This document shows positions 9,674 through 21,966 of a stretch of 46,540 bases of DNA, piece by piece. The stretch spans positions 1-46,540 of the forward strand of contig JARKIF010000232.1 in NCBI GenBank assembly GCA_029378245.1. The letters run 5' to 3'. A program made the position numbers and the translations under genes. Below the pieces are notes generated by a model. It was given only the letters and a program-made list of their open reading frames with translations, ran no database searches and was not told where the DNA came from. Source of the stretch: Roridomyces roridus. Its lineage: Eukaryota; Basidiomycota; Agaricomycetes; Agaricales; Mycenaceae. Position 1 is the stretch's first letter; each line of letters starts with the position of its first letter.

Positions 9674-10526
9674 ATGGCCACGCCGGTCTCTGCCTCTCGT
9701 CTGTCGCTGCCCCCGCCGCCGCGTTCGATACCCTTGGATCGACGATATAGCGCAACTTTGACACCACGGCCCCTACGATCTTCACCACTGGCTGGTCCAG
9801 TGTTATCGCGGGACGGAATCGTATATCCCAAGAGCGCGCCAACGTCGCGAACATCCTCACTCGTATCCCTCGACGAGAGTCTTCGCGTGTCTTTATCGGC
9901 TGCTGGTCATTTGGGCCGTCCTCCCACTGCGCCAGCCGAGTTTGGCGGCAAACCCAGATACCCCGACAGACGACGGAGCGCATCCTCCTATTCCCTAGCG
10001 TCACGGCGGCTCGAGGACAGGCCAGATATCCCTCCAATACCACCACTGCCTTCCACGAGCCAGCACCGTGTATCGCAGATTTCACTGCGCGAGGCGACAC
10101 CCGACAACATACCCGGCCTCAAGACGCCGAGCATCACAGATTTCTCTGCGGGACGGGAGTGCGGGTGGTGACCATTGGCTCACGGCTGCGCCTTATGACA
10201 CAATCCCTCGATTTTCGCGCCTAAGTATAGCAGCACCGGGAGTCGTGATGCCTGTTCGCAAAGGGACGATCAAGAAAGCAGCCAGTAGTGTGGATTCTAG
10301 GAGTGTGCGGAGCGTTGGGAGTGTCCCGAGTTTGAGTAGTTCGGTGTCGTCTCCAAGTATGAGCCGTCCCAGCACTCCCAGGCTTGTATTCACCCCGCCC
10401 CCGGTAGACGTGGTGGTTCCGGGAGATGGGGACACAGAGACGCGGGATAAGCTGGAGAAGAAGCGGGAAGGGACGATCAAGAGACTGTGGAGAAGGCTGA
10501 CAGTACGCCGGAGACAGAAGAGCTAG
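9674..10526 (+). CDS. Hypothetical Ser/Pro/Arg-rich protein with basic C-terminus
   Basis: I do not recognise a domain. The ATG at 9674 opens MATPVSASRLSLPPPPRSIP. The sequence is rich in Ser, Pro and Arg and is probably disordered, with many possible phosphorylation sites. One intron (10070-10139) moves the reading to the second frame and gives SQHRISLRDGSAGGDHW. The total is then 260 residues and exactly in frame. The C-terminus is strongly basic (REGTIKRLWRRLTVRRRQKS). The intron removes a segment whose sequence resembles the bases just after it (AGATTTCACTGCG against AGATTTCTCTGCG), so a local duplication may have created it. A frame error is the alternative to the intron. Confidence 0.55.
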
Positions 10527-10707
10527 ACAGTTGTAGTTTTGAACAAAGAACGGAACTTGCCGCCGAATGATCACAATGACATCTTTCCCTCTTCATAACA
10601 CCCCCACCTCTTCGTGGAGCGTCGTCGGCCTGTAGAAGAGACTAGATACCCCAAATTGTGCGCGCCAGTCCTTGAGCACGGTCCACATCTAGCTAACGCC
10701 TTGCAGA

Positions 10708-11881
10708 ATGTCTCCCATACCCCCTACGACCAATTACTCTTCTATAACTGAGGCTCAGACCAGACTTCTCAAACCACCCAAATTCAATCTTTTTCGACGG
10801 CGCAAGCGCAGCAGTAGCCCACCCATCTACCCCACCCCGCTGACGACACCGATCCACGACGGGTTCATTGACATTCACCCAGTCACCTCCGACCCGTTTG
10901 AAACGATCAACGATGACCAGGACCAGTACCGTTGGGCAGTGGTGTACGAGAACCAGCGTGGAATAAAGCTCTTTAGCCCGCACTACTCCGCCACCAGCCT
11001 CCTTCCTTCAGATCCTTCGCCATTCACTACTCCGAGCTCCTCTTCCGCCACCAGCTCCAAACAACCTGACGTCTCCCTCGCGAATTATCCTCTACCAGAT
11101 GGTTCCTGGCGCTGGCTTGGGACATGGATGATAGATATGCGTTCCGATTCTGGCGAAGTTCAGGTAGGCTTGCTCCTTTGTCTTTGCTGACATATTAAAA
11201 GGTATACAAGGTCGATGGTTTCGAGTACAACTTGGCATTCCGCACACACAAGTGGCACCCCGAGGCTGGGCCTCTGAGCTGGGTTCGGCGGCGAAGATGG
11301 ATCCGGCTCATGATGCGTGCAGCGAAGCGAAAGGATGCCCACCTCGCCGATTCGCTCAGTCATAGTTCAGCGACTCCAGCAGGAAGCGATCAACATCGAA
11401 TTTCCATAGCTTCCATCCCTCTGACCGGCGAGACGGAAATCAAGCCAGACCAAGTGTGGATATCGTCGGAGGCGCAGGTTAATTGGGAAAGATATCGCCT
11501 CTCAATACGCGCAGCTGGTACGGATGGCCGTATCATCGAGTATTGGCAGGGATGGCTTGGCGAAGAAACGTCGTGGGACAGGAGGGCGAAACGTAAGCAG
11601 TGGACAGAGGACGAGGAGCTGCTCCCTTCCCAAGTGGAAGCACCTTCGCAACCACTACCCGCTCCGGCGCCCCGAGATTACCTCCTGCCCGCTCTCCGTG
11701 ACCATGTAAGTGGCTATCTGTCCGTGTTTATCTCATTTTGACGATAAGCTAGGCCGAGGACATACTGCAATCATTCATATACCCCGAGTCTCGGGCTCGC
11801 TTCATTGAACTGCTGGGACGTGTAGGCGTCGTCGACGAACTGCGTGCTGATGTGGAATTTTGGAGTTATGCGAACAAGTAG
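10708..11881 (+). CDS. DysF (dysferlin/peroxin) domain protein, Mug65/Spo73-like
   Basis: DysF domains occur in ferlins, in the fungal Pex23/Pex30-type peroxins of the ER-peroxisome contact, and in small sporulation proteins such as Spo73. The first half is disordered and basic. The DysF signature follows in order: YRWAVVYENQRGIKLF, WRWLGTWMIDMRSDSGEVQV, YKVDGFEYNLAFRTHKWHP and LSWVRRRRWIRLM. Introns at 11164-11201 and 11706-11752 keep frame and give 362 residues ending FWSYANK at a TAG (11879-11881). There is no obvious transmembrane segment, unlike Pex30, so the Spo73/Mug65 type is the closer match. It is followed 111 bp later by the TMEM135-like gene on the same strand. Confidence 0.82.
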
Positions 11882-11992
11882 CAGCCTCTCTAGTATACCG
11901 TTACTCGTACATCACAACCGTAATCACATGTACTCTTCGCCCGTACGCCGCCGCAAACTTTATGACAAGTTGACCGCAAGGCTTTGCCTTTC

Positions 11993-13830
11993 ATGACCCC
12001 TACTCAGTCCACCCCAGGTCCATCCCAACCCACGACGCCACTGGCATGGCCTGAACGAGTAGCAGCCCTGATACCACAGACTGAAACCCATCCTTTCCAG
12101 GTTATCGCTCGCACCTACTCCCTGTCACTCTTCCTCTCTCTCGGACCCTCACTCATCCCTTTGGTCGCCAAAAAATCCTCCAAAAATGCTCTTAAACGCG
12201 TCCTCGCTCGTGAATTTGGTCTCACAGGTTTCGCCTTCTCCATCACCCTCGCTGTTGGCGGTGGATCGGTGCTACGGGACCTCTGGAGACGGCTGGACGA
12301 TACTTTAGACTTGGAGGCAGCCGATACGCGAGCAACGGCGACGCTGAAACGGTGGAGTGCATGCATATCATCTCCGTGCAAGACCTTCCTCTCCCACGTC
12401 CTTTCATCCACCGCCGGCCTGTTACTTCTTCAGGCTGGCCGTCGTAAACGCCAATCACGATCCAGCAGACCCTCTACGTCGCAGACGTTGGACCTCACTC
12501 TCTTGTTCGTCGTTCGCGCCCTAGATGCTGCCGTGCAGTCATTTGTCGCGCGAAATTCTGGCAGTAGCAGGCGGGATAGCGATGCGGCGCTGTCTTTGAA
12601 TCGGCCGCGGACAGCTGCTGAGCGGAAGCGCGTGCGGATGAGGTCCCAGATAGATTCTTTGTTCTTTTGGGCGTGTTGTGCAAGGTTCGTGGCAATCTCA
12701 GGCGCGCGATATTCATCGATGAATGCTACGGCAGAATAATGTGGTGTTTCTTCTACGAGCCGCAGAGGTCAGTCGAGCAGCATCTCGATAAGCAGAGCAT
12801 AACACAAACCCAGACTGCCTAAATCCTATGTAAAATGGATCAACACACTAGCCAGAGTCGACCCCCGTCTCCTAGAAGCCCTTCGGGCCATTCGCTCTCA
12901 AAAATGGTCCTACCGTACTGGCTCCCCAACCCACCAAAACCTCCTCACTACCTATGCCCAAGAGCTTGGCCATCCAGCTTCATGGGGTGACCCAACATTA
13001 CTCCCAGCCTACGGTGGTGCTCACGCCGACAAGATTTGGAAGTCTCTAGGCGTAACTACTAGACCAGGCGTCGGTGGCCTTCCATGCCAGGTGGTGCACG
13101 GCAAAGTCGGGTCTAGTCTCGGCCTGCAACACAGCTGCACGGCCAACGCAGGACTCCGTGGTTCCAAGGCTCTCGTCGAAGCCATCGCCATATACCTACC
13201 AGTCCAATTCCTTCCCATTATTTTGAGCCGTCCCAGCAGTCTCCTCGACCCTGTGCGTGTTCTGGAGGCCCTCGTGGGCGCTCTCCGCAGCGCGACCTTC
13301 CTCAGTGCCTTTGTGGCCTCGTACTGGTACAGCGTCTGTTTCACGAGAACGCTCTTCTTTGCGAAACTGTTCCCATCCATCTCGCATGACTTTTGGGATG
13401 GTCCGCTCGGTAAGTTTTCTTCTTGATGCTAAATCCAACTTTGCTCAAGGTAATACAGGTGGCGTCTTGGCAGGTAGCTTGCTTTGCGGGAGCAGTATTT
13501 GGATCGAGAATGGGCGACGTCGGGGAGAGATGGCTCTGTACGTGCTGCCACGCGCTGTGCGGTCATTATTGCCGAATAGCTGGGTCAGGACCAATAGCTT
13601 GTACGCAGTGATGGGTGAACGGTTCGTCGTCTTTCCTGGATATCATTGCCGCGACTGACTTTTATCTCAGGATAGCGTTTGTGTTATCTCTGTCGGCGCT
13701 TCTGACGGCGGCCAATCATCATCCACATATCCTGCGCGGACTATCACGTTGGGGCATCAGGTTCGTTGTAAATGGCCCCGACGTGGTTTTCTGGCGGAGG
13801 CAGGATCCTCCCAAGCAAGAAAGCGCTTGA
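11993..13830 (+). CDS. TMEM135-like multi-pass membrane protein
   Basis: TMEM135 proteins are membrane proteins linked in animals to peroxisomes, lipid transport and mitochondrial dynamics. The fungal relatives are mostly unstudied. The 547-residue product has several hydrophobic segments (around IARTYSLSLFLSLGPSLIPL, GLTGFAFSITLAVGG and AIYLPVQFLPIIL). It also has a conserved cysteine-containing C-terminal region, CGSSIWIENGRRRGEMALYV followed by LPRAVRSL, the most family-like part. Introns at 12685-12734, 12768-12813, 13410-13458 and 13622-13670 restore frame. The start is the first ATG at 11993. The stop at 13828-13830 lies 19 bp from the convergent DPH7 stop. The family call rests on motif memory and is moderately sure. 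Confidence 0.75.
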
Positions 13831-13849
13831 ATATACCTCCTATTGTAAT

Positions 13850-15167
13850 TTAACCGGACCACAGATGTAGAGAATGATCGTAGAATGAGCAGCTCGCAAC
13901 CAGGGTTTCGTTCCCCTCCGCGAACGACCAGTCCACGCCATAAGCAAGAGATTCGTGGGCGTCAAAACGTTTTTGTATTTGGCCTCCCTCGTCGTTGAAG
14001 GAGACGATTTTGCAGCCGTCGTGCATGCATGCGACCAAGAGATCGTCTTTGCGGCTAGCAGAGGGATGCCATTTCACACGCCACGCACCACCACCGACGT
14101 CGACTTGGGTGATGGGCGCCGAGGGTTTGCGATTGTCGAATAGACGCACAGTGTTGTCGTAACTTCAAAGCGAATTGGTGAACGGTTGTGAGCATTGCAA
14201 GATGTGCTTGCCTGCCTAGAGCAAATATATGCTCGCGATGTGGGTGGCTTTGAATGGTGGTTACCCCTGCGTCGAACCGCTTGTTGGTAAAGATGGGTTG
14301 GGAGAAGCCTTGCCGGATATCCCATCCCTTCAGCTTCAAATCGTCTCCACCTAGAAGACAATAAGAACGTTGTGGAAACCCACAACAAAAATCTGACCAG
14401 AGTATATGATGGATGAATCCCAATAGTCCCAAGCGGCGATCCATGGCTCGTTGTCGTGAGCGTGCCAAGTGTCCGAAATATCCAGACCAAAGTTTGAGCC
14501 TTGACCTGGGGTCATGAGGCAAAGATTTCCATTGGAAAGGGACACCACGAGCGAACCCGGATCGCTTCAAGGAGAAGATTCAGTGGGCCCCGGACAGTCA
14601 AGGAAGCCCGCTACCTGCCATTTCGCCGATTCGACCAGTCGAGGGAGAGGCATAGAACGTCGGGAGGCGCACAAGAAATCGACGGATGACTTTGCAAGCG
14701 AGCCTGAGTAGAATTGAGGAGTGAATGTAAAAAAGGCATCGCAGCAAACCTCCTCCAACTGCCATTCATGCAGAGAAATATTTCCCTCAGAGTCTGCTAT
14801 AGCAAGAAGCGGAGCTGCCGAGCTGGGGTGGTGGCACCTGCGTCTTGTCTCTCAGGTCATGCATGCCGATGTGAGGGTGTCGCTGAGCACCATTTCATAT
14901 CCAAGATGGCGGAGAGGTCGATAGTCTGTATTTGTTGCCTACATTGAGAGTTCAAGTATGGGCCGCCGCTGCAGCTCAAAAGGCGTACGGTTCTGCTGAA
15001 GAGTCGACTTTCAGGACCAGACATTGGCCTGTTCTTTTCTGGGGCTTTCCGACATCTTCTGTTTTCTCGAGGTTGTATGTGCCGCAAACCAACACGTCTC
15101 GAGCAAGCGGGTGAGGGCAAAACTCCACCGAGTCAGCAGGTAGTATTGTGTCGAAGAAGCTCGACAT
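13850..15167 (-). CDS. DPH7: WD40 protein DPH7 (diphthine methylesterase; RRT2/WDR85)
   Basis: DPH7 removes a methyl ester from methylated diphthine during synthesis of diphthamide on elongation factor 2. It starts MSSFFDTILPADSVEFCPHP and continues LVCGTYNLEK, the conserved DPH7 N-terminus. Later repeats read WIAAWDYWDSSIIYSG, GDDLKLKGWDIR and AGVTTIQSHPHREHIFALG. The most typical DPH7 block is last: YDNTVRLFDNRKP, GGAWRVKWHPS, DLLVACMHDGCKIV and SYAYGVDWS-type sequence ending SCSFYDHSLHLW. Several short introns interrupt it, with frame changes near 14970, 14560, 14350 and 14150. The start codon lies 136 bp from the divergent AGTRAP-like gene. Confidence 0.92.
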
Positions 15168-15303
15168 TCGACGTCGTGCGGGACGTTGTGGTTGCGCTGA
15201 GTTACGAGAGGCAGCTGCCATCAAGGAAAGCCGTGACGCGCTATTCCTGTTCCCTTTCACCAACATCGGCCCAGTTGTCTGACTGCGGGAAACCATTCCT
15301 ACC

Positions 15304-16042
15304 ATGGACTACGTGCAAGCACTCGACCCAAGCAAACTCACTCTCGGTCTTACCGTGCGGAATATTGCCTCCACCGCGACGCGTCCGTCTAACGCCTGGT
15401 CTACAGGTCCTCTCGTTTATTACTGCCCCATTCGCGTCCCCGTCGTACAACCTCCCTATCCTCCTCTTCGGCATCTTGGCCCAGCAGCAGGAAAATGCAG
15501 ATGGCACGGCCTTGCAGACGTTCAGCGCCATGTTGGGCGGTTCTGCCATCTTCGACATCATCTGGTTGTCGACTCATGAACAGAACTGGTTCATAAGGCT
15601 GCTCACTATCCTTTTGTTGATTTTGAAGGTCGGTTTCCGCGCATCCTCCAGTCCTTGGTCTCACTCGGAGCTAGGTTCCCACTTTTATTGCTTTTGCCCT
15701 CGGTAGATATTCCCTTCTACGAGGGAGCAAGCTAACTAACGTCCCTGCAGCTCTTCGCCAGCAGAGAGGCAGTCTTGGCGGCTTCAGTGGATTGAGCGGT
15801 ATCCGCGGCGGGGATCTTGGTGGTGCCACCGGTGTGTATATCTCTCCTCTTATGCTCGCCTCGTCTGATTTCCCGCAGTTTGGGAAAGCATGCCCGGAGG
15901 ATTTGGTTCTGCTCGCAACAATGGGTATCAGAATGTCGATGAGGATCCGGCACCATTCGTCAGGACGCCTACTGCGCCGCCTCCTGCTCCTACCGCGCAG
16001 CCAGCCGCAGCCGCAGCACCCGGCGCATACCAGACGGTGTAA
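15304..16042 (+). CDS. AGTRAP-like small multi-pass membrane protein
   Basis: The product, 181 residues after splicing, resembles the fungal relatives of angiotensin II type-1 receptor-associated protein. It has three or four hydrophobic segments: LSFITAPFASPSYNLPILLF, then an acidic loop with a FSAMLGGSAIFDIIWLS motif, then WFIRLLTILLLILK and VPTFIAFALALRQQRG. The C-terminal tail is soluble and rich in Gly, Pro and Ala and ends GAYQTV. Introns at 15355-15406, 15629-15674, 15703-15750 and 15832-15878 keep frame throughout. Its fungal function is unknown. The stop at 16040-16042 is 18 bp from the convergent REV3 stop. Confidence 0.74.
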
Positions 16043-16060
16043 AACTATTTAAATTGTCTA

Positions 16061-19000
16061 TTATTCGCTGTCTGTCGAGAACCAAGTGTGCGGTGTAAGA
16101 AGTTTCAACTTGCCCTCTGCCTTGGTACGCGCATATAACCATGAGCAGTCCAATGACTCGCACTGCATCGGTTCGGCGAGAGGCAATTGAGTGCAAGACG
16201 CGCATATACGTTGGATATCCAATAGCTTCTGCTCCCCCCTCTGTATTTTCGATCCCAGTCTTGCAAGGGTGCTCCCGGGTTCATCGCAACAAGTGTCGCA
16301 TATTTCTGCACTGAATCAGCACCAGCCTTGCTCGTGGGCACTCATACCTTCTTCCGAAGCCGTTCCACATAAAAGGCACTGTGGGTTGTAAAAGTGTAGG
16401 TCGATGTTATTACTATCTTTGTGCTCTTGTGGCTTGAATATGTTCGGAGAGGTTGCTTCAATCTCCAGTGCCTTGACTTTGGGCATTTCACGATACCACA
16501 TGCGCACATCGCAGCCAGTCAAGCTGAGCAGACGATCTAGCGGAGGAATCAGCACTCGCGAGATGTAGTATTCTGCGTCCAAGTGCTTGTGGCTAGACGA
16601 TAGATGAGAAGACTCCAGGAAAAGATCAAGAGACAATCGATACCGATTTTTCAATACATCCAACGGCGCCTCAACTCTCTCCACTAGCCGCGAATTCGGA
16701 GCACCTCGGCAAATCACATAGGGCACCCTCTCGCTATATTGAGTTTCTATATTATCCGTGATGGCCTTTCTCGCTGCCAATGCAGCACCGGGAGGAGGGG
16801 GTCCTTTGTCGCTGTTCCGATGTACAGTTGATGGCGAAAAGCGCATTTCAATGACTGACCTGTAAGTTCCCATTTTAACCTGTCCAATGATTAGACTAAT
16901 ATGAAAGGGCTGTGAAACGTTCTTGCCTCTTTTGCAAAGATGAAGTCTTGGATGGACGCCTTGTTTTCCAATAGTTTTTGCCAAGAATCGTAGCAGTAAG
17001 CCTTGACCTCACTGAGGTCTTGAGTTCGGAATAGCATTCTGAAGAGAATCTAGTGTCAAATGACGGCGGCAAATGCAGACATACTTGAGGCAGGTTTCTG
17101 TCATCTTTTGTTGCGCCGGAACACCATCTCGTCGAACGGTTTCGATACCCTTCGCGTCAAAGACAGGTTCTTGATCGTCCGGGTTCTCGTATTTGAAGCC
17201 GACATATCGTTTTTTGGCAAGAAGAACGCAAGGAAGATAAACCTGCCCGAGATGCTCTTCATTTGAGGCGTACAAGAGCGAGAAACCAACCTTCTCGAAT
17301 TTCAGTTTGACTGGAACGGGGTTGCTGAAAGCACGGATCAGCGTCGGCATTAATGAATATCCGCGGAGAGACAACCTGGCCGTGATGGTGGCCGCGATCT
17401 CGTGACCGATTCTGAATGCTTGGTCCTTTGTTCTCCCTTCCAGTAGCCTGGAGGTATATGAGCTCCAATGAGGTAGATCCATAAGATTTACTTGCACGAA
17501 TACGCTGTCAGTGTCCCCATACACCACTCGCGCTCCCCCATTTTTCCGTGCTATGAATTGTCGCGATAGCTTTTTCTAGAGTTTCGCGGCCGCTTTGCAC
17601 GATGCTGGAGCTCACGTCAAGACATGCACACAGTTTTGGATGAGATCCTACGCGTCAGCAATCTCTACTGCAGGCATGCGCCCTGAAAAGGCCGCACTGG
17701 AGAGAGGTTACACTGAGGTATAGTAAGAAGAACAAAACTGACCTAGTATAACCGTATGTAACATTAGCGATATATTTAAGGCCCAATTGCCTGGCGTTCA
17801 AAATTTTACTCAGAGCCTTCACATTGTCAATTGGGATCAAGGCGTCGTCGGGGAATAGGGTCACCTTGTCATTCTTGACTCCTTTCATGGCCTGTTTGAC
17901 CATGACTCGCGTATCCAGGAGCTCGACAAGCATTCGCCCCAGAAGCCCTTTACGGACTTCGGGCTTGACGAACATCATCCCATTGGGGCTCACTGGAGGA
18001 TAATGGTCAATACGAAGACGCAGAGCTATTGTTACTCACCGTTAATGTGATCCCGCAATGTCTCAACGGTGCCAGGACGCAAGTCGAGGTCCGTGACACC
18101 GAATTTCTGCCTTCCCTGAAATTCACTTATGCGCCCAACAAAAGTTGAATAGCATATCTAGAAAAATCAGCGACACCCAAATGACAAGAGCAGGTCCACA
18201 AACATTATTAGCAATCATTATTGACGGATACAAGCTTTGAAAGTCCAGCACCACAACGGGACTGGTGTAGAATGCCGACAACGGTTCCATGATCAAGGGC
18301 ATGGCCTCTGCTGCGTTCATCCGTCCAACCTAACAGGAATGAGAATGACGGCAGAGACAAAGAAATTGGGCTTACATCGTGCTTGCTGGGTGAAAGAAGC
18401 ACAAAACTTTCGGGTTTGGCAATACGGAACATCTGCAGGCAATCAACGGCGTTTCAAGATGTATAGCAAGAGAAAAAAAAACACGCACGAATGATTCGAC
18501 CTTGAACTGAGAACCACGCGAAATAACAGAAAAGAAATCTACACCGAATACGCGAGCGAATTCGGCGGTTTGGTGACTACTTCGGTCTCCTCGAGTATTT
18601 CGAGGACCATCGACGTTCTGCTCAAAAAATAACGCAGAACGATAGCCGTGTGTGCTGGAACGGAGTCCTGGTACCAATCCATCAACGTCGCGGGACCATA
18701 GCGAGGAGTTCTACCACAGAGTGAGCAGAGCAAACGGGGATGCGTGTAGGTGGTACCTTCGCTTCAGCACGTGAGAAGCGACGTTTTCAAAAGTGTAGAT
18801 ATTCAGAGTGAGTTCAACTCTCATGATCCTCGTCATATTCAGCACGTGCCGTCCTCCGACCTTGAAAGTCGACGTATGTCTCATGCCCCACTGGTCGACC
18901 CCTGCACGCCTGATGGACGGAGCTCTCGATATTTCCTCGGCAATATCCAGCCCTGAAATCCTATCAGCCGAGAGCCAAAAGATGGACAGAACAAACCATA

Positions 19001-21805
19001 TTCTTGACCCCGAGAGCTCAAATACCCCCACGAGGCAGCCTGAATTTCCCATCCCACAACAATATCTGGGTCCAACTCCCGAACTATATCCACCACGTGA
19101 TTCAATAGGTCGAGTTCGGTAGCGACAAGATCGAGTCGAGAATCGCCAACTTTCGGTACAGACGACTGCGCGACGACGACCATTCCAGAGGTTAAAGACG
19201 TCGAATCCGACCTTTGGAAAGAATAGAAAGCTGCAAGGATTTTGTCACGCTCGGGAGAAGGACCTTTTGAAGAAGGAGCTATTCTACGGTTAGTCCTGGG
19301 GGATGAGCTAAAGAATATCACGCACCGTAGACTTCGAGTGAGAAAACAGACATCGCCTGTTTCTGGCGAATGTTTGCTGGCTCTGCATCCTTTGGCGCTG
19401 ACCTCAGTCCATAGATATTCGCTTGTGTTGGGCCGTCGATCTACACAGCGTAAATGGATTTTCAAGGAGCCAACGTCAAGTTACCTGAGATCGAGAGCGC
19501 GACTTGAATGAAACCTGATCTTGAGATGCGAGAAACTTTTTGACTTGTTTTACGCTCGGAGGAGACCCGCTATATTCCCACCCGTTGGAGTACGGTAAAG
19601 AAAAGCTGCCGAACACATCCGCAGGGGATAAGAGGCGAGCGTCGTGGTCCACCCATTCTTCAAGGCTGTCTAAAGAGTCTTCCTTCCCTTTCACGTGATG
19701 CGTCACGCCTCCATATTCCCGTGGTCGTGCAGTTACGTCGTTGTCGTTAGAGTAGAACGGGCCTCGGTATATTTTTTGGGCAATGCCACTGGCGTCGATA
19801 GAATCCAGTAGCTGAGATACCGAGGGTGGTCGTGGCTTGTAAACAAATCGATTCAGATTGACCGTCTTGACCGCCTGAGTCGTCATATTCATCGCTTTCC
19901 GGGATATTTCTCTTGATGAACGTCCGGCCACGTCGATTCGACGCTTTTTGAAGGGAGGAGGGCTGTCGCTTGTGGAGTCACAAGAACCCTGGCGGTAAGG
20001 CAAAGCGAAGGTGACTTTTCTATTCCCAACGGTTGAGTGGACAAAGATCATTTGGGAGCAATGCTCACCCGAGGGAGCCCAGCGGAGACTCTTGGAGGGA
20101 CTTTTGCTGTGAGTTATGGGATCTGAGGCAATGTAAACGAGTATCAACGATATTTTGGGAGCTCTAACCGAGTGGGAGTGATAGGTTCGTCGAAATCCGC
20201 CACAAGATCCAAATCTGGGGGGCTGTGAAAGAATGTCGACCAGGGAGCTTGCAATTTAGTGATAAACAAACCTGGACAAGAGCAGTGTGGTTTGCGAGGG
20301 ACTTGAAAGAATGTTGCTACTGAAGACGTCGCCCAAAGAGTCGGAGGAGCTCGTACTGTGGTCGTCCTTTGAAGCCCTGGCCCTCTCTTTTCGGGGAGAT
20401 TTCTCATTTTCTCCCGGAAGGAGCTCGTCTTGAGGCTCGTCCGGAGGTACATCATGATTCAGAGATTCCTCCCATTCCGCCTCGCGTTCCACAAGCTGGC
20501 TCAGGTGTTCAACCGAAAGCAGAGAATCATCGACGTGACTGTCCAGCTCCAGTTCGTCCGCCGTGCTTTCCGTCTCGGTGTCAACGTCTTCGACCGATGC
20601 GGATGGTTTCCACGTCTTCTGAGAGTCCTCCCATAGAGCCTCCACGCTCTCAAAGGTCGTCATGACCCACTTCTCCCAGTCATTTTGGGGCTCCAACGGT
20701 TTGATGAGCTTCCTCTCATTTTCAATACGCTTTGTGATTTGCTCCCACCATCGAGCTTCTGCGACCCACTCACCGCGAGCACTTCTGGAGGACTCGCTTG
20801 GGTCAACGGGCATTTCCGGGGACGGTTCGAGGCCGCGGGCACGACGCCGATTTCGCTCATCGTCCCAGAGTTCACGGACACTCAACACAAGAGGTTCGGG
20901 AGGAAGGGCAGGGGCAGGGATTGAGAGCTTGTGGTGCAAGTTGCGAGGCGCAAGCTGATGGCGATTGAGAATGTGAAAGGCTGTAACATCGACTTCGAGG
21001 GGCATTCTTGTTTGACAATGGTATGGAGATTTGTGAAATAGTGGGGTGGTGTCAGACTCGTCGTCGTTTGATCCTCGCTGGAATACCTGGCCGAGATCGA
21101 GCCAGCCGCAACCATACAGTCCAAAATCGGACATGAACTGCAGAGCAAAACTGAGATGGGTTTCGAACACCTTAAACGGAGTTCCCATCACAGTACCGGA
21201 CTGGCAGATAGTGGCGGCACGATTGACAAGAGCAGGATCGGCTGTAAACCATCAGAATGGCCGAGTGGTAGTTCAGAATCGACAAACTGATGTAAATTTT
21301 GAGGAAAGGTGAATAAGAGGAATGGAATCCGTAAAAGTGGACGCCTACATGAATCAGTACACGCGTCTGGTCCTGCCAGCTGTATACGGACCTTTAACCA
21401 AAACAATATCTCGCACAAACCGGGGTTCTTGAGAGATGTCTCTTTTCAAGGATGCAGCAATTGAATAATTTAAGGAGTGCTTCAATTTGGAGATGTAACG
21501 ATTCACTGCGACGTATTGAAGTTCAGCCCCAAAGGTGAGCGCAGATAACTGACCGCTTCGCAGGCGCATTTTACCAAAATATTCGACGAAGAAATAAGGA
21601 TACACTTGATGGACATGGACGCAGCATTTGTCGCCAGAGTCCCTTGACGGACCGTACACTCTAATGACAGGGACTTGAGGCAAGTCAGAGTTGTCCAGTT
21701 GGCCAGGCGGACTGAGGTAGTGGTCAATCTGCGTGCTGCTTAGCGGGCTTGGGCTTCCAAGGGACACCAAAGAACCTGGTTAATCTGAACCTGCAGTCCT
21801 GGCAT
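16061..21805 (-). CDS. REV3: DNA polymerase zeta catalytic subunit REV3
   Basis: REV3 is the B-family polymerase that extends past DNA lesions in translesion synthesis, with REV7 and the Pol delta small subunits. The first exon (MPGLQVQINQ, 21805-21776) is joined over a 47-nt intron to IDHYLSPPGQ. The N-terminus (IRVYGPSRDSGDKCCVHVHQ then VYPYFFVEY) and DPDIVVGWEIQAASWGYLSSR-type exonuclease-like region are typical. That region lacks the catalytic acidic residues, as in all REV3. Polymerase motif A is VVVLDFQSLYPSIMIANN, near 18200-18260. Motif C is VVYGDTDSVFVQVN at about 17490-17527. The C-terminus has both cysteine clusters (CLLCG, CDTC; then CASC, CESLDC), the second binding an Fe-S cluster. 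It is reached through a last intron near 16350-16309 and ends at 16061. It has more than ten introns. Confidence 0.97.
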
Positions 21806-21966
21806 AATAATACAAAGTAGAAACGAGCGTTGAACGAGCGCGAAAGAAGACCGAGACAAGGGTCACGTGGCACGCGTCAATCAATTCATCCCGGGCACGA
21901 AAACCAGAAGTGAAGCCATTCCTTGTAATTGTACACTGTTACATCTACTTGTAATTCGATCTACAC
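21806..21966. other. Spacer between the epimerase stop and REV3 start
   Basis: These 161 bp hold the REV3 promoter. A palindromic CACGTG E-box lies at about 21866. I see no TATA box. Confidence 0.35.
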
